In this document: positions 1-7,588 of the stretch, piece by piece
Layout: every line of letters starts with the position of its first letter
How positions within the stretch are numbered: position 1 is the first letter of the stretch
Program-made: the position numbers and the translations under genes
IMG/VR virus record: IMGVR_UViG_3300025000_000103
Location: 1-62,005 of that record
DNA length: 62,005 nt
Source of the DNA: a virus
Reading direction: 5' to 3' (one strand)
The notes under the pieces: model-generated
Told to the model about the DNA's origin: nothing
Databases searched by the model: none
What the model saw: the letters and a program-made list of their open reading frames with translations, nothing else

Positions 1-135
1 ATCTTCAGCCACCGGGGACAGTTCGGCATCTTCAGCCACCGGGGACAGTTCGGCATCTTCAGCCACCGGGAACAGTTCGGCATCTTCAGCCACCGGGTAC
101 AGGTCGGCATCTTCAGCCACCGGGAACAGGTCGGC
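1..135 (+). repeat. 27-bp tandem repeats, five units at the left end
   Basis: Five consecutive 27-bp units (1-27, 28-54, 55-81, 82-108, 109-135) differ only at two positions: a/g/t after CCGGG, and CAGT versus CAGG. In the coding frame (from base 2) each unit encodes SSATG-[D/N/Y]-[S/R]-SA, written as nine residues. The same array occurs at 61863-62005, so the two arrays are halves of one repeat block interrupted by the ends of the contig. Confidence 0.97.
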
Positions 136-331
136 TGCTGTATGCACTGGATTGTATGGCAAAGCAATGGCCGGTAGATATGGGTGTATTGCATTAGCAT
201 TTTACAATGAAAATGAACAACGAATAGAAATGCGCTGCGCTGAGACAGGTTGCGGTGATGGTTTAGACGGAAAACTTAAGGCCATGGCATGGTATAAGCT
301 TGATGATGATGGTAATTTTATTGAATGCTAA
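2..331 (+). CDS. C-terminal part of nonapeptide-repeat phage protein (continues from 61517)
   Basis: The open frame enters at base 2, passes through five nine-residue repeats and ends in a compact tail: AVCTGLYGKAMAGRYG, then a hydrophobic strand (CIALAFYNE), an RCAE segment and a final WYKLDDDGNFIEC before TAA. The tail resembles the C-terminus of a phage family I recall as DUF7666-like; its function is not known to me. The N-terminal domain is the gene at 61517-62005. Restoring the missing 11 bases of one repeat unit (or that plus whole units) puts both parts in one frame, which supports a single gene. The variable repeat residues (D/N/Y, then S/R) suggest a stacked beta structure rather than an enzyme. 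It lies at the 5' end of the plus-strand recombination genes. Confidence 0.8.
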   Translation, partial: SSATGDSSASSATGDSSASSATGNSSASSATGYRSASSATGNRSAAVCTGLYGKAMAGRYGCIALAFYNENEQRIEMRCAETGCGDGLDGKLKAMAWYKLDDDGNFIEC

Positions 332-344
332 AGCGAGGAATAAT

Positions 345-1409
345 ATGAGCGATAAAGAGATGGTTGTTGCACAAAATACCAGTTTGACAAGTTCATTGGT
401 TGAGCCTGGAGAAATTGTAAGGGCTCTGAAACATGTCCAATCTGTGATGAAAAATGCTATGACGCCGGCCATTATCCAAAACGGTAAAATGGTAAAGGAC
501 GGTGACTTCGGGTTAATTCCTGGTTGTGGCGATAAGCCAGCGTTAAGAAAAAGCGGGGCTGAAATATTGCTTATTTCATTCGGCCTTGTTGCCCACATGA
601 GAACGCCGGTGATTACAAAACTTGAAGGAGGCCACCGCGAAATCACCATTGAAACAGAGATACGCAATGCAAGCACTGGTGTTCTTCATGCTATAGGCAT
701 TGGCTCTTGTTCTACCATGGAAAGCAAATACCGCTGGCGCAATTCTGAGCGTCTTTGTCCGACATGCAGCCAGCCTGCTATAATCCCTAACAAGTTTAGC
801 GGTGGGTGGTTATGTTGGCCTAAAAAAGGTGGATGTAATGCCAAGTTTGAAAAAGGAGACCCAGCAATTGAGGGGCAGCAAGTTGGCCGTGAAGAAAACC
901 CTGACATTGCCGACATGTGGAATACCGTGTTGAAAATGGCAGCTAAGAGAAGCGCGGTTGACGGGGCAATTAAGGCAACCGCATCATCTGGAATGTTTAC
1001 CCAGGATATTGATGATATCCCTCAAGATGTATCAGGAATGGCAGATGACACCGCTAATACTGGTAATCACAATCAACCAAAAGAAGAAGCCAAGCCAAGC
1101 CAGCAGGATGTAGCTGTGAAGCGTTTCAAATGCCAAACAACCGGCAGACTTGCCCCTGCTTATTGTATGTCTTGCCAGCACAAAACAAACTGCCCTGAAA
1201 AAAATGAAGATCAGCCGGAAAACTCTGAGCATGCCGAGTTGATCGATTATACATTTTATGTCCGCCAAATAGACAAGCTTGAAAGCGCAAACGCCGTTAT
1301 CGATTGGCAGATGAGAAACGGTGAAGAGGCGCAGAAGAATCTTTCTTCTGATGATTACGACAAACTGAAAGGATACGTTAGCCAGATGGTTGACGTGTGG
1401 AATAAATGA
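345..1409 (+). CDS. Zn-ribbon phage protein, possibly recombination or ssDNA related
   Basis: This is a 354-residue protein. The start at 345 follows GCGAGGAA with good spacing; an in-frame ATG at 300 lies inside the previous gene and is less likely. The first 130 residues carry a pattern common in phage genomes (DGDFGLIPGCG..KPALRKSGAEIL, then I.IE..I.NASTGV..A.GIGSCST.E.KYR). A zinc-ribbon-like insert follows (CPTC, later C and C near residues 144-170), then DIADMWNTVLKMAAKRS and TASSGMFTQDIDD. Such proteins often lie beside phage recombination genes, and a single-strand annealing role has been guessed for similar ones, but I cannot show that here. The C-terminal third has a second Cys cluster (CQTTGRLAPAYCMSCQ..NCPEK). 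It is followed after 8 bases by the coiled-coil gene, so the two are probably co-transcribed. Confidence 0.85.
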   Translation: MSDKEMVVAQNTSLTSSLVEPGEIVRALKHVQSVMKNAMTPAIIQNGKMVKDGDFGLIPGCGDKPALRKSGAEILLISFGLVAHMRTPVITKLEGGHREITIETEIRNASTGVLHAIGIGSCSTMESKYRWRNSERLCPTCSQPAIIPNKFSGGWLCWPKKGGCNAKFEKGDPAIEGQQVGREENPDIADMWNTVLKMAAKRSAVDGAIKATASSGMFTQDIDDIPQDVSGMADDTANTGNHNQPKEEAKPSQQDVAVKRFKCQTTGRLAPAYCMSCQHKTNCPEKNEDQPENSEHAELIDYTFYVRQIDKLESANAVIDWQMRNGEEAQKNLSSDDYDKLKGYVSQMVDVWNK

Positions 1410-1417
1410 GGTGACAT

Positions 1418-2509
1418 ATGAATGAAATTATCGCAATCGAAAACGATCTGGTAAAAACCGAAATTAATCCTGCTGATGTATTTGTCCCTGGTGGATTGGA
1501 TATTTTAATCAATACCATATCAGCCAAAGCAGAGGAAGAAGCCGAGGGGCTTTCACCTAATACCGACAAAGGGAGAAAAGAATTTTGGAAAATTTGTCGG
1601 AAAATTTCATCTTCAAAGGTCTTTATCGAGACTGCCATGAAAAACTATGTGGCTGATCTAAAGGCAAGGATCAAGCCGGTTGATGCTGAACGTATCAGAT
1701 TTGTTACTGAGATGGATTCGTTACGCGACAAGATTGATAAACCTCGGCAAGAATGGCAAGCAAAAGAGGACGCTAAGATCGCGGCAGCAAACGCCATCAT
1801 GAAAGAATTACAGCTAGCTGCTGTTGTCTACGCGGATACCACCGCTGAAGAGCTTGCCAAACGCATAGAACAAGTAGAAGAAATGGACGTTAATTCTTTG
1901 CCGGAAGATTACCTTGATAATGCGGCACGCCTGCAAGATGAAACGCTCGCCAAACTCTATCAACAGCATGACGAAGTTGTGAAGCGTGAGGCTGAAGCGG
2001 TTGAGCTCGCAAAATTAAGGGCCGATGCAGCAGCCAGGGAAGAAGCTGACAGAAAAGCCAAAGAAGAAAAAGAACGCCTTGAGCGTGAAGAGCGGCTGAA
2101 AGCAGAAGCGGCAGCCAAGGCCACACGCGAAGCAGAAGAAAAAGCGGCAGCCGAAAAGAAATCCGCAGAGGAAGCCATTGCAAAGGCCAAAAAAGATGCA
2201 GAGGACGCAGAGGCTCGGCGAGTTGCCCAAGAAGAGGAATCAAGGTTGGCACAAATTAAAGCAGTTGAAGAAACAATCAGAAAGGCCAAGGAAGAATCAG
2301 ATCGCAAGGAACGTGAACGTTTGGCTGAGATTGAAAAGCAGCGTATTGCCGATGAGAAGCGGGCAGCCAACAAGAAGCACCGTGAGAAGATCAGAAAAGA
2401 ATCTATCCTTTCTCTTATTGATACGGCAGGGCTGAATGAAGAGCAAGCAGCGACGGTTTTTAGCGTTATCAGTTCTGGCGTTGTTGCTCATATAAAGGTT
2501 GAATGGTAA
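1418..2509 (+). CDS. Long coiled-coil phage protein (DUF1351-like)
   Basis: This 363-residue protein starts behind a GAGGTGACAT ribosome site. Residues 1-190 are helical and mixed. Residues about 195-330 are almost uninterrupted charged coiled coil (AEAVELAKLRADAAARE.. to ..KQRIADEKRAANKKHREKI). The end is a small domain (ILSLIDTAGLNEEQAATVFSVI..GVVAHIKVEW). This architecture is typical of the phage DUF1351 or host-nuclease-inhibitor-like proteins found beside recombination genes. Its partners are unknown. The position directly downstream of the Zn-ribbon protein and upstream of NinB supports a role in phage recombination or replication, by context only. Confidence 0.85.
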   Translation: MNEIIAIENDLVKTEINPADVFVPGGLDILINTISAKAEEEAEGLSPNTDKGRKEFWKICRKISSSKVFIETAMKNYVADLKARIKPVDAERIRFVTEMDSLRDKIDKPRQEWQAKEDAKIAAANAIMKELQLAAVVYADTTAEELAKRIEQVEEMDVNSLPEDYLDNAARLQDETLAKLYQQHDEVVKREAEAVELAKLRADAAAREEADRKAKEEKERLEREERLKAEAAAKATREAEEKAAAEKKSAEEAIAKAKKDAEDAEARRVAQEEESRLAQIKAVEETIRKAKEESDRKERERLAEIEKQRIADEKRAANKKHREKIRKESILSLIDTAGLNEEQAATVFSVISSGVVAHIKVEW

Positions 2510-2528
2510 TCGGTATTGGAGGCCATAG

Positions 2529-2744
2529 ATGAAAAAACGAGTTCTAAAAATTATTAAAAAAGCACTTGATGACGCAGAGGATAATCTGTGCCGTGCTAAC
2601 ATGCAGTTCGGTAAAATGACTAGCAAAGAACTGGCGCAGGAGTACGGCCAATCAGGACGCACCTGCGGCGAGATTTTAGAGGAATACCAAGTTGAAGTAT
2701 CAGAACTTAAGCGGTGCCTTGCCTGGGTTGAGAGCGCCAAATAA
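2529..2744 (+). CDS. Small helical protein of unknown function
   Basis: A 71-residue, mostly helical, charged protein with a GGAGGCC ribosome site 8 bases before ATG. It contains two Cys (C23, C47) and no recognisable motif. It sits between the coiled-coil gene and the thymidylate-synthase-like gene, with short gaps consistent with one operon. Confidence 0.7.
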   Translation: MKKRVLKIIKKALDDAEDNLCRANMQFGKMTSKELAQEYGQSGRTCGEILEEYQVEVSELKRCLAWVESAK

Positions 2745-2776
2745 CAGCCCAATAAGCGGAATAAAGGAATAACAAC

Positions 2777-3517
2777 ATGCAGATAAAAGACGTGATTGCC
2801 GCATGGAATAACCAGGCTGACGATGCCAACTCTTGGGACAATCTTGATGCCGATGAGCGTGTCGAATTTACGATACGCTTTATGATGACCAGTCTTAAAT
2901 TTCTAACCAACGTTGACGCCTACAACTTCCTAAGCCGTGAATGCCTTGCTGCGATAAATCGTGCCGAGGAAGGCGGAAAGCCTGCTATGCTTGAGTCCTA
3001 TGACCAGCATACCCAACGCGGATCATTTGAAAATGAAACCACTTACCGTAGGCAGCTTTACCCGGTAATGGTTGAAATTCAGGAGCCGCTGAATTTCACT
3101 TACCTTCCAAAGACGGTGACGGTTGGCATGATCGAGCAATACTATGCCGAAGAACTGTTGAATCCCGTCAAGGCCAAGAACCAAAAATACAATTACGGTG
3201 AACGTCTTGTCGTCCAGTTGCAGACGGTAATGGATATTTTATATAAAACGCCGTTTACGAACCAAGCAGTTATCAGCATCAGCAGGCCGGAAGATATATT
3301 TTTACCTGAGCCTCCTTGCCTGCGCGAGTTGGCCTTTTCATACTTTACCGGCAAACTTAACTTGACTTCCTACTGGCGTAGCAATGACCTGTCAGAGGCG
3401 TTTTTAACCAATCAAGGCGGCCTTGCTTTGTTGCTGCGTGATGTGGCGGAATATGCCATGCTGCCGGTTGGATCACATTTCTACATGTCGCCTGGGGCGC
3501 ATGTGTATATCAGGTGA
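2777..3517 (+). CDS. Thymidylate synthase-like protein, short C-terminus
   Basis: A 246-residue protein whose second half matches the thymidylate synthase/pyrimidine hydroxymethylase fold. It has YGERL at 140-144, QLQTVMDIL at 148-156 and TNQAVISI at 161-168. A PPC motif holds the candidate nucleophile Cys181, followed by LRELAFSYFTGKL, RSND at 201-204 and TNQGGLALL with Asn212. Asn212 aligns with the family Asn that reads the O4 of dUMP; cytosine hydroxymethylases usually have Asp there. HVY at 242-244 matches the late His-x-Tyr motif. The protein stops two residues later, so the C-terminal tail that closes over folate in classical ThyA is absent. The pattern is closest to the short archaeal-type enzymes. 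Expected role: dTMP, or a modified pyrimidine, from dUMP. Activity is uncertain because of the missing tail and the weak N-terminal similarity. Confidence 0.75.
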   Translation: MQIKDVIAAWNNQADDANSWDNLDADERVEFTIRFMMTSLKFLTNVDAYNFLSRECLAAINRAEEGGKPAMLESYDQHTQRGSFENETTYRRQLYPVMVEIQEPLNFTYLPKTVTVGMIEQYYAEELLNPVKAKNQKYNYGERLVVQLQTVMDILYKTPFTNQAVISISRPEDIFLPEPPCLRELAFSYFTGKLNLTSYWRSNDLSEAFLTNQGGLALLLRDVAEYAMLPVGSHFYMSPGAHVYIR

Positions 3518-3521
3518 TGGA

Positions 3522-3977
3522 ATGAAAGATTATCAATGCGTTTGTGAAGGGAATTGGCGCAGAATTATTCATGAGTCTGAAGGGCTGATAGGCAGGAAAT
3601 ACAAGAACAAGGATGGCGAAACGTTCATCTTCGTTGGCGTGATGCATGGAGAAGATGATTATTATTATTGCATGTGGAAAGATAACGATATGCGACTTTT
3701 GTCATGTGTTGGCAGTATAGAAGACCACGGATTTGATCTTTTTGATGAGAGAAAAATGATAGTTCCTGCTATTCCAGAGCCTAAATGCATAGAAAGCATG
3801 TGTTTGCGGTATGACCATTCTCACTTGATGAAGAAACCAAGCATAAATGACTCGCTTTTAGATGAGTGGCGAGAAGAAACAGACGAAGAATTCAACAACA
3901 GGCAAGAAGCGACTAGGCGTATCATGAGGCAGCTTTACGAAGAGGCCACAGGTCAGGGATTCTTCAGGAGGCGATAA
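3522..3977 (+). CDS. Hypothetical acidic phage protein
   Basis: A 151-residue protein starting at 3522, four bases after the previous stop, behind GGTGATGGA. Longer in-frame starts would overlap the synthase gene. The N-terminal half has a beta-rich, SH3-like look (IGRKYKNKDGETFIFVGVMHGEDDYYYCMW); the C-terminal half is helical and charged. No family is recognised. The sequence around its start (TGTATATCAGGTGA..AATGAAA) is repeated before the next gene. Confidence 0.7.
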   Translation: MKDYQCVCEGNWRRIIHESEGLIGRKYKNKDGETFIFVGVMHGEDDYYYCMWKDNDMRLLSCVGSIEDHGFDLFDERKMIVPAIPEPKCIESMCLRYDHSHLMKKPSINDSLLDEWREETDEEFNNRQEATRRIMRQLYEEATGQGFFRRR

Positions 3978-4011
3978 TATGATATGCCCAGAATGTATAT
4001 CAGGTGAGGAA

Positions 4012-4221
4012 ATGAAAAAACAATCATACTGCTATGTAATTTCACAAGGGTTACACCATCAAGAATCATATGTTTTATGCGTATGCAGGACAAAGAAAAT
4101 TGCTGTAGAAAAATGCAGAAAAGATGGGTACTCATACTACAGAAAAGAATATTTGTGGGATAACGGGGAATATTACAGAGAGGTAAAAAGGGAAATATTT
4201 TACACATGGACCACAAAATAA
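4012..4221 (+). CDS. Small hypothetical protein
   Basis: A 69-residue basic protein from the ATG at 4012, behind GGTGAGGAA. An alternative in-frame ATG at 3979, behind AGGAGGCG, would add 11 residues (MICPECISGEE). The later start is favoured because its upstream 20 bases duplicate those of the gene at 3522. The protein has many aromatic residues and a CVC pair. It overlaps the NinB gene by 16 bases. Confidence 0.6.
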   Translation: MKKQSYCYVISQGLHHQESYVLCVCRTKKIAVEKCRKDGYSYYRKEYLWDNGEYYREVKREIFYTWTTK

Positions 4222-4700
4222 CCATAGTAGAAGAGAGACACCGACAACGAGCAATTGATTTAATCGTTGATATCCCTCTTTTCCCGTTGCACGAGGTTAT
4301 AATCAAGCCAGTCAAAATAACACGTATGATGGCTCAGAATGCCCTGTATTGGGCTATGAACACGCACCTTGAAAAACATTCAGAGACAGGGAATACAAAG
4401 GATGATTGGCACGAGTATTTTAAAGAGAAATATCTGGTAAGAATTTACATAAAAAAGCCGGAGAATCATCCACTGCTTGTATCAAACATAGAAATAATCA
4501 GTGAGTTGATGGAGAAAGGGTTAAACAAACAGGCCGGGAAGCTATGGGAAAATCTTCTCAAAGCTTTGTCAACGACCGAAGCTGATGTTGAAGAGTTCTG
4601 GGAATATCTAAAATGTGTTGAACATGAAATGATTAGTATTGGATGCGTCTTGCCGGTCAAAGACGACATATACAAAAAAGCAATGGGGATGAAAAAATGA
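4206..4700 (+). CDS. ninB: NinB-like recombination protein (lambda Orf family)
   Basis: A 164-residue protein with the NinB/Orf signature. After a short N-terminal strand region comes ITRMMAQNALYWAMNTHLEKH (helix with the conserved QN..YW), then TKDDWHEYFKEKYL with the conserved W-H-E-x-F-K, and a helical C-terminus (TTEADVEEFWEYLKCVEHE) that in lambda Orf packs around the DNA groove. Lambda Orf is a recombination mediator that binds ssDNA and SSB and helps the annealing protein load. The position among the recombination genes fits that. Its stop overlaps the start of the esterase gene (ATGA), indicating translational coupling. Confidence 0.8.
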   Translation: MDHKITIVEERHRQRAIDLIVDIPLFPLHEVIIKPVKITRMMAQNALYWAMNTHLEKHSETGNTKDDWHEYFKEKYLVRIYIKKPENHPLLVSNIEIISELMEKGLNKQAGKLWENLLKALSTTEADVEEFWEYLKCVEHEMISIGCVLPVKDDIYKKAMGMKK

Positions 4701-5398
4701 AAACGTTAATCGTATTATTATTGTTATTGATTCCATGGATCGCAAATGCGGACACATCATTAACCGCGCTGGCCATTGGGCAGTCTAATCCTGCAGGCCG
4801 GGGAGAGATATACCCCGAAGACCTGCATAGAATTCATGGAGCGTTTCTCCTGAACGGTAATCGTTTCGTAGCGGCAAGGACTCCTTTGAACCAGTATTCC
4901 CTGATCAAGAAAGATGTGGTTCAGAAGTATTCTTTTGTTAATGAGTTGTTTGCGCTCTTAGCTGAGGATTACACTGTTTACGGAATAGTGCAGGCCAGAG
5001 GCGGATCTGATATTGCTTGCTGGTCCAGGGGCGGTTTTTGCTATGACACAACGGTTGAATTGGTTAACCGTAACAGCATAAAGATCGATATCATCTTTAT
5101 ACATCAGGGTGAATCAAACAGGAGAGATGAAGGATACCCGGTTATGCTTGCCCGGACAATTACAAATCTCCGGGAAGATTTAGGCGTCAACTGCCCCGTG
5201 ATTGTCGGTGAGATAGCGCCATGTGATTACGACGCAGTCCTGCATAATCGTAGGCTGCAAAAAATATATGACCTAGTTGAAAATGTGCGCGTGGTTGATT
5301 CAAAAGGGCTCACCACTCTCGGCCCGTATCATTTTGACAATGCTTCTTCAAAGGAGCTTGGGCGGCGGTATTATGATGCTTTCCTGGAGCTGTATTGA
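4697..5398 (+). CDS. Secreted SGNH/CE6-type acetylesterase
   Basis: A 233-residue protein with a clear Sec signal peptide (MKTLIVLLLLLIPWIANA, cleavage after residue 18) and an SGNH-hydrolase core. GQSN at 28-31 carries the nucleophile Ser30 (block I), HQGESN at 136-141 is the QGE block of sialate O-acetylesterase-like (CE6/DUF303) enzymes, and YHFDNASSKELG at 211-222 carries the late His (His212). The likely reaction is deacetylation of a surface glycan outside the cytoplasm. Its place inside a recombination operon, coupled to NinB by ATGA, is unusual. It may modify host O-antigen or peptidoglycan acetyl groups (superinfection exclusion or release), but this is inference. Confidence 0.8.
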   Translation: MKTLIVLLLLLIPWIANADTSLTALAIGQSNPAGRGEIYPEDLHRIHGAFLLNGNRFVAARTPLNQYSLIKKDVVQKYSFVNELFALLAEDYTVYGIVQARGGSDIACWSRGGFCYDTTVELVNRNSIKIDIIFIHQGESNRRDEGYPVMLARTITNLREDLGVNCPVIVGEIAPCDYDAVLHNRRLQKIYDLVENVRVVDSKGLTTLGPYHFDNASSKELGRRYYDAFLELY

Positions 5399-5399
5399 G

Positions 5400-6059
5400 A
5401 TGAAACCCAAAAGAATATACAAGTTCAGAGGAGAATTGTACGCGGTTTCTGAACTGATACCATATGTCACGAAATACCGTGGCAAAATGGTCACAATGAG
5501 CCAGCTACACCGCGAACTGAAGAGGTCACTGCTCCCAAAATCTGATAAGAAATACCTAACCGTTATGCAGGTACTCAAGGGAAAGGCGACCGAAAATGCC
5601 GAAACAAAATGCATTTGCGGATGCGGTCGCAAATTCGCAGATCAGAATGGTAGGAAATATTGGGACATAAAAACATGCAAGCACCGCCATTACAAAAGGA
5701 TGATTGATTATGGTTGTGTCCAGCCGAGTGAATGGCGGTTGTGCAAGTGCGGTGAATGGTTCCCTGTATTTGCATTTATATCAGGCCACACAACGAAGAA
5801 ATACTGTGACGAAAAGTGCAAAAAAAAGTTCCACGGGGAAAAATTGAAGGGAATATTGCGCCCTCGTGTGGTAATATCAGATAGGTCAAAGCATTGTTTT
5901 CGAAAGACCGCTTCTTTTGAAAGCACCCGCTGCGCCCATTATAATGATTGTGGATTCAAGACTTGCCGTGGGTACCAACCGGAAAACCGGGATATGGTTA
6001 TGCGCGGGATTGTTCAGAGCGGGTCGGGTGTTCAGGTCACTTTTGGGAGGATAATATGA
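5400..6059 (+). CDS. Cys-rich zinc-finger phage protein
   Basis: A 219-residue basic protein starting at 5400 (GAGATG, one base after the esterase stop). It has three Cys clusters: CICGCGRKF..TCKHRHYK at about 73-100, CKCGEWF..YCDEKCKKKF at about 119-147, and a C-terminal C..C...C set (CFRK..CAHYNDCGFKTC). The first two look like treble-clef zinc fingers of HNH or NinG-type DNA-binding proteins, but I see no intact HNH catalytic signature. Residues 1-60 (ELIPYVTKYRGKMVTMSQLHREL) look like a small helix-turn-helix. Nucleic-acid binding is likely; the exact role is unknown. Confidence 0.7.
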   Translation: MKPKRIYKFRGELYAVSELIPYVTKYRGKMVTMSQLHRELKRSLLPKSDKKYLTVMQVLKGKATENAETKCICGCGRKFADQNGRKYWDIKTCKHRHYKRMIDYGCVQPSEWRLCKCGEWFPVFAFISGHTTKKYCDEKCKKKFHGEKLKGILRPRVVISDRSKHCFRKTASFESTRCAHYNDCGFKTCRGYQPENRDMVMRGIVQSGSGVQVTFGRII

Positions 6060-6071
6060 CAAGGATGATTG

Positions 6072-6284
6072 ATGAAACTTGAAACGATGAAAGCAGATAC
6101 AAAAGAGATTTTTCTTGATGCCGGGAAAATGACGGTGACGGTAAACACATGGGCAAACCACGAAGGCGCTTCGATCATGGTGCATGGGGCAGGGCCAGAA
6201 TTGCCACTAAGGATGGCTGGCTCGTTTAGGTGGGAAGAATTAGATGCGATTCTGGTCGCATTGGCTGCGGCCCGTGCTGTATAA
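6072..6284 (+). CDS. Small hypothetical protein
   Basis: A 70-residue protein starting at 6072; the codon before it, TTG, could also start. The pattern is beta-strand rich then helical (SFRWEELDAILVALAAARAV). The ribosome site is weak. It is followed by the leader peptide ORF at 6305. Confidence 0.6.
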   Translation: MKLETMKADTKEIFLDAGKMTVTVNTWANHEGASIMVHGAGPELPLRMAGSFRWEELDAILVALAAARAV

Positions 6285-6304
6285 AACTTGCGGAGTGAGG
6301 GAAA

Positions 6305-6361
6305 ATGAACCGCACGGTAGATGCTGATTTGGTACAAACTAAACAAAGGAGTGTAAAATGA
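6305..6361 (+). CDS. 18-residue leader peptide, copy 1 (MNRTVDA type)
   Basis: A very short ORF with its own strong ribosome site (GAGTGAGGG) encodes MNRTVDADLVQTKQRSVK. Its TGA overlaps the ATG of the next gene at 6358 as ATGA. Nearly the same DNA is found at 7502-7557 (as the tail of the gene at 7352) and at 8449-8502. Conservation of both the reading frame and the overlapping stop in two copies suggests it is translated and couples translation to the next gene. It may instead be a remnant of the 3' end of the 7352-type gene. Confidence 0.5.
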   Translation: MNRTVDADLVQTKQRSVK

Positions 6362-6675
6362 CAAAAAAAATAATGAATGTATTGATACCAATTATAATCG
6401 TACTTGCCATAGGTATGCTGTATTTAGTAATTAATAGCGAAACAGATCCAAAAGTTGGGCAGGTATGGGTTTATGACGCATGCGGCGATAATCCTTTCGA
6501 GGAGCCGTGTCCGAATAATAATGAAGTGCTCGAAGTCAAAGATGGCTATGTAAGGTATGTAGATCAGCTCACAGGGAGAGATGGTAGTTGTTCGGTTAGA
6601 TGGTTTAAGATCGGTTCAAAACTTATGCCACAAGATAAATTAAACAAAATGAGGCAATTAGATGCAGCCAGATAA
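6358..6675 (+). CDS. Single-span membrane protein of unknown function
   Basis: A 105-residue protein with one N-terminal transmembrane segment (residues 7-27, VLIPIIIVLAIGMLYLVI). A soluble domain of about 75 residues with Cys at 42, 51 and 79 follows. The soluble part reads as small beta strands (GQVWVYDACGDNPF..VLEVKDGYVRYVDQLTGRDGS). ATG overlaps the leader peptide stop. No family is recognised. Confidence 0.7.
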   Translation: MTKKIMNVLIPIIIVLAIGMLYLVINSETDPKVGQVWVYDACGDNPFEEPCPNNNEVLEVKDGYVRYVDQLTGRDGSCSVRWFKIGSKLMPQDKLNKMRQLDAAR

Positions 6676-6922
6676 AGACTATTATTTGACAGGAAGAATT
6701 TTGCAAAAGATTTACGACTCAGAGATTCATTTTTCCATCGGGTGGATGTTTGATGGTGGAATAGACTACTCAATCGGTAGAGATTTGGTTTTTCTACATG
6801 ATGGCAAAATTTCATCAACATTGACAGGAAAATTACACGAGGCCATGCCATTAATAGCCGATGAAATTTCCAAGGAATACCCAAGTTCTGAGTTTGCAAA
6901 ATGGTGGGTTAAGGTCCGCTAA
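6662..6922 (+). CDS. Small hypothetical protein
   Basis: An 86-residue protein overlapping the previous gene by 14 bases. It is mixed alpha/beta (IHFSIGWMFDGGIDYSIG..HEAMPLIADEISKEYP) and ends at WWVKVR. No family is recognised. Confidence 0.7.
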   Translation: MQPDKDYYLTGRILQKIYDSEIHFSIGWMFDGGIDYSIGRDLVFLHDGKISSTLTGKLHEAMPLIADEISKEYPSSEFAKWWVKVR

Positions 6923-6931
6923 ATAAAGGTT

Positions 6932-6999
6932 GCCGGTTAGCTACCGGATGAACTGCAAAGATTACGGGGGAGTTAGAGATTGACAATAAAGCCCGTTCA
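6932..6999 (+). repeat. Duplicated intergenic element A, copy 1
   Basis: A 68-base element is repeated at 7746-7817 with few changes. It starts with a small hairpin (CCGGT/ACCGG around TAGCT). A second paired region follows (TGAA with TTCA and CGGG with CCCG, stacked at the 3' end GCCCGTTCA). It fills the gap before the gene at 7030. It also contains a TTGACA, but the second copy has no matching -10, so I prefer an RNA or boundary element over a promoter. Confidence 0.8.
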
Positions 7000-7029
7000 T
7001 TTTTAAGATTGATATAAATAGGATAGATT

Positions 7030-7350
7030 ATGAAATATTTTTATATAACCGTGGTTATTTGTTTTTCTATTTTCATATTCAGAAATCAGCCCTTTGTAGA
7101 GCGGATTCTTGCCCCTGGGTACAGTACATGTCTCAGGTGTGATAGACCATGGAAATTTGTTGAGTCACATATCACTCAATATGGTGGCGGTCATGGATTA
7201 TTTCCGCTATGTGAGAAATGCTGGACTCAATTGGGTACACCAGAGGCACGGCTCCCATACTACCGTGAACTGTGGTATAAATGGGAGGCAAGCACTCCTG
7301 GGTATGCGAACTGGAATGATATAGAAAAATCTGTCAGGGAAGGGAATTAA
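7030..7350 (+). CDS. Membrane-anchored Zn-binding phage protein
   Basis: A 106-residue protein with an N-terminal hydrophobic segment (residues 3-18, YFYITVVICFSIFIF) and a domain often seen in phage small proteins. That domain has CLRCDRPWKFVE, then LFPLCEKCW (two CxxC knuckles, likely one zinc site), then RLPYYRELWYKWEA. The exact role is unknown. It probably sits at the inner membrane with the zinc knuckle in the cytoplasm. Confidence 0.8.
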   Translation: MKYFYITVVICFSIFIFRNQPFVERILAPGYSTCLRCDRPWKFVESHITQYGGGHGLFPLCEKCWTQLGTPEARLPYYRELWYKWEASTPGYANWNDIEKSVREGN

Positions 7351-7351
7351 C

Positions 7352-7588
7352 ATGGCTGACATAACGATGTGCACACAAACGCTTTGCCCTAATGCCGGGC
7401 ACTGTTCCCGCAGCCAAGCTAAAGAAAGCGAATGGCAAAGCTGGGAGGCGTTTGAATACACGATAGCACTTGATGGCGTACAGTGTGAGCATTACATACC
7501 AATGAAACGCGCGATAGATGCTGAGTCGGTACAAACTAAACAAAGGAGTACAAAATGGAACTTAGAACAGAAAAAGAGCTTGATATGA
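7352..7588 (+). CDS. Small Cys-containing phage protein
   Basis: A 78-residue protein with the phage pattern CTQTLCPNAGHCSRSQA..EWQSWEAFEYT..DGVQCEHYIPM. Cys and His are spaced like a small zinc site. Downstream of residue 50 the DNA is copy 2 of the MNRTVDA leader (7502-7557). Here the stop is lost (TGG instead of TGA), so the protein reads 34 bases into the next gene. The last 18 residues are therefore probably not selected. Confidence 0.75.
   Translation: MADITMCTQTLCPNAGHCSRSQAKESEWQSWEAFEYTIALDGVQCEHYIPMKRAIDAESVQTKQRSTKWNLEQKKSLI
7502..7557 (+). repeat. Leader element B, copy 2 (embedded in the 7352 gene)
   Basis: This matches 6305-6360 and 8449-8501: ATG, then the R-[T/A]-[V/I]-DA-[E/D] codons, then GGTA-AAACTAAA and an AAGGAG ribosome site before the ATG of the next gene. 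It provides the ribosome site of the gene at 7555. Confidence 0.85.

Noticed and set aside
1-135. 27-bp tandem repeats as a CRISPR array
   Set aside because: No spacers: the units are contiguous and in frame, and encode a repeat protein that continues at 61863.
6977-6999. TTGACA in element A as a promoter
   Set aside because: Copy 2 has no -10 at a suitable distance, and copy 1 only a poor one.
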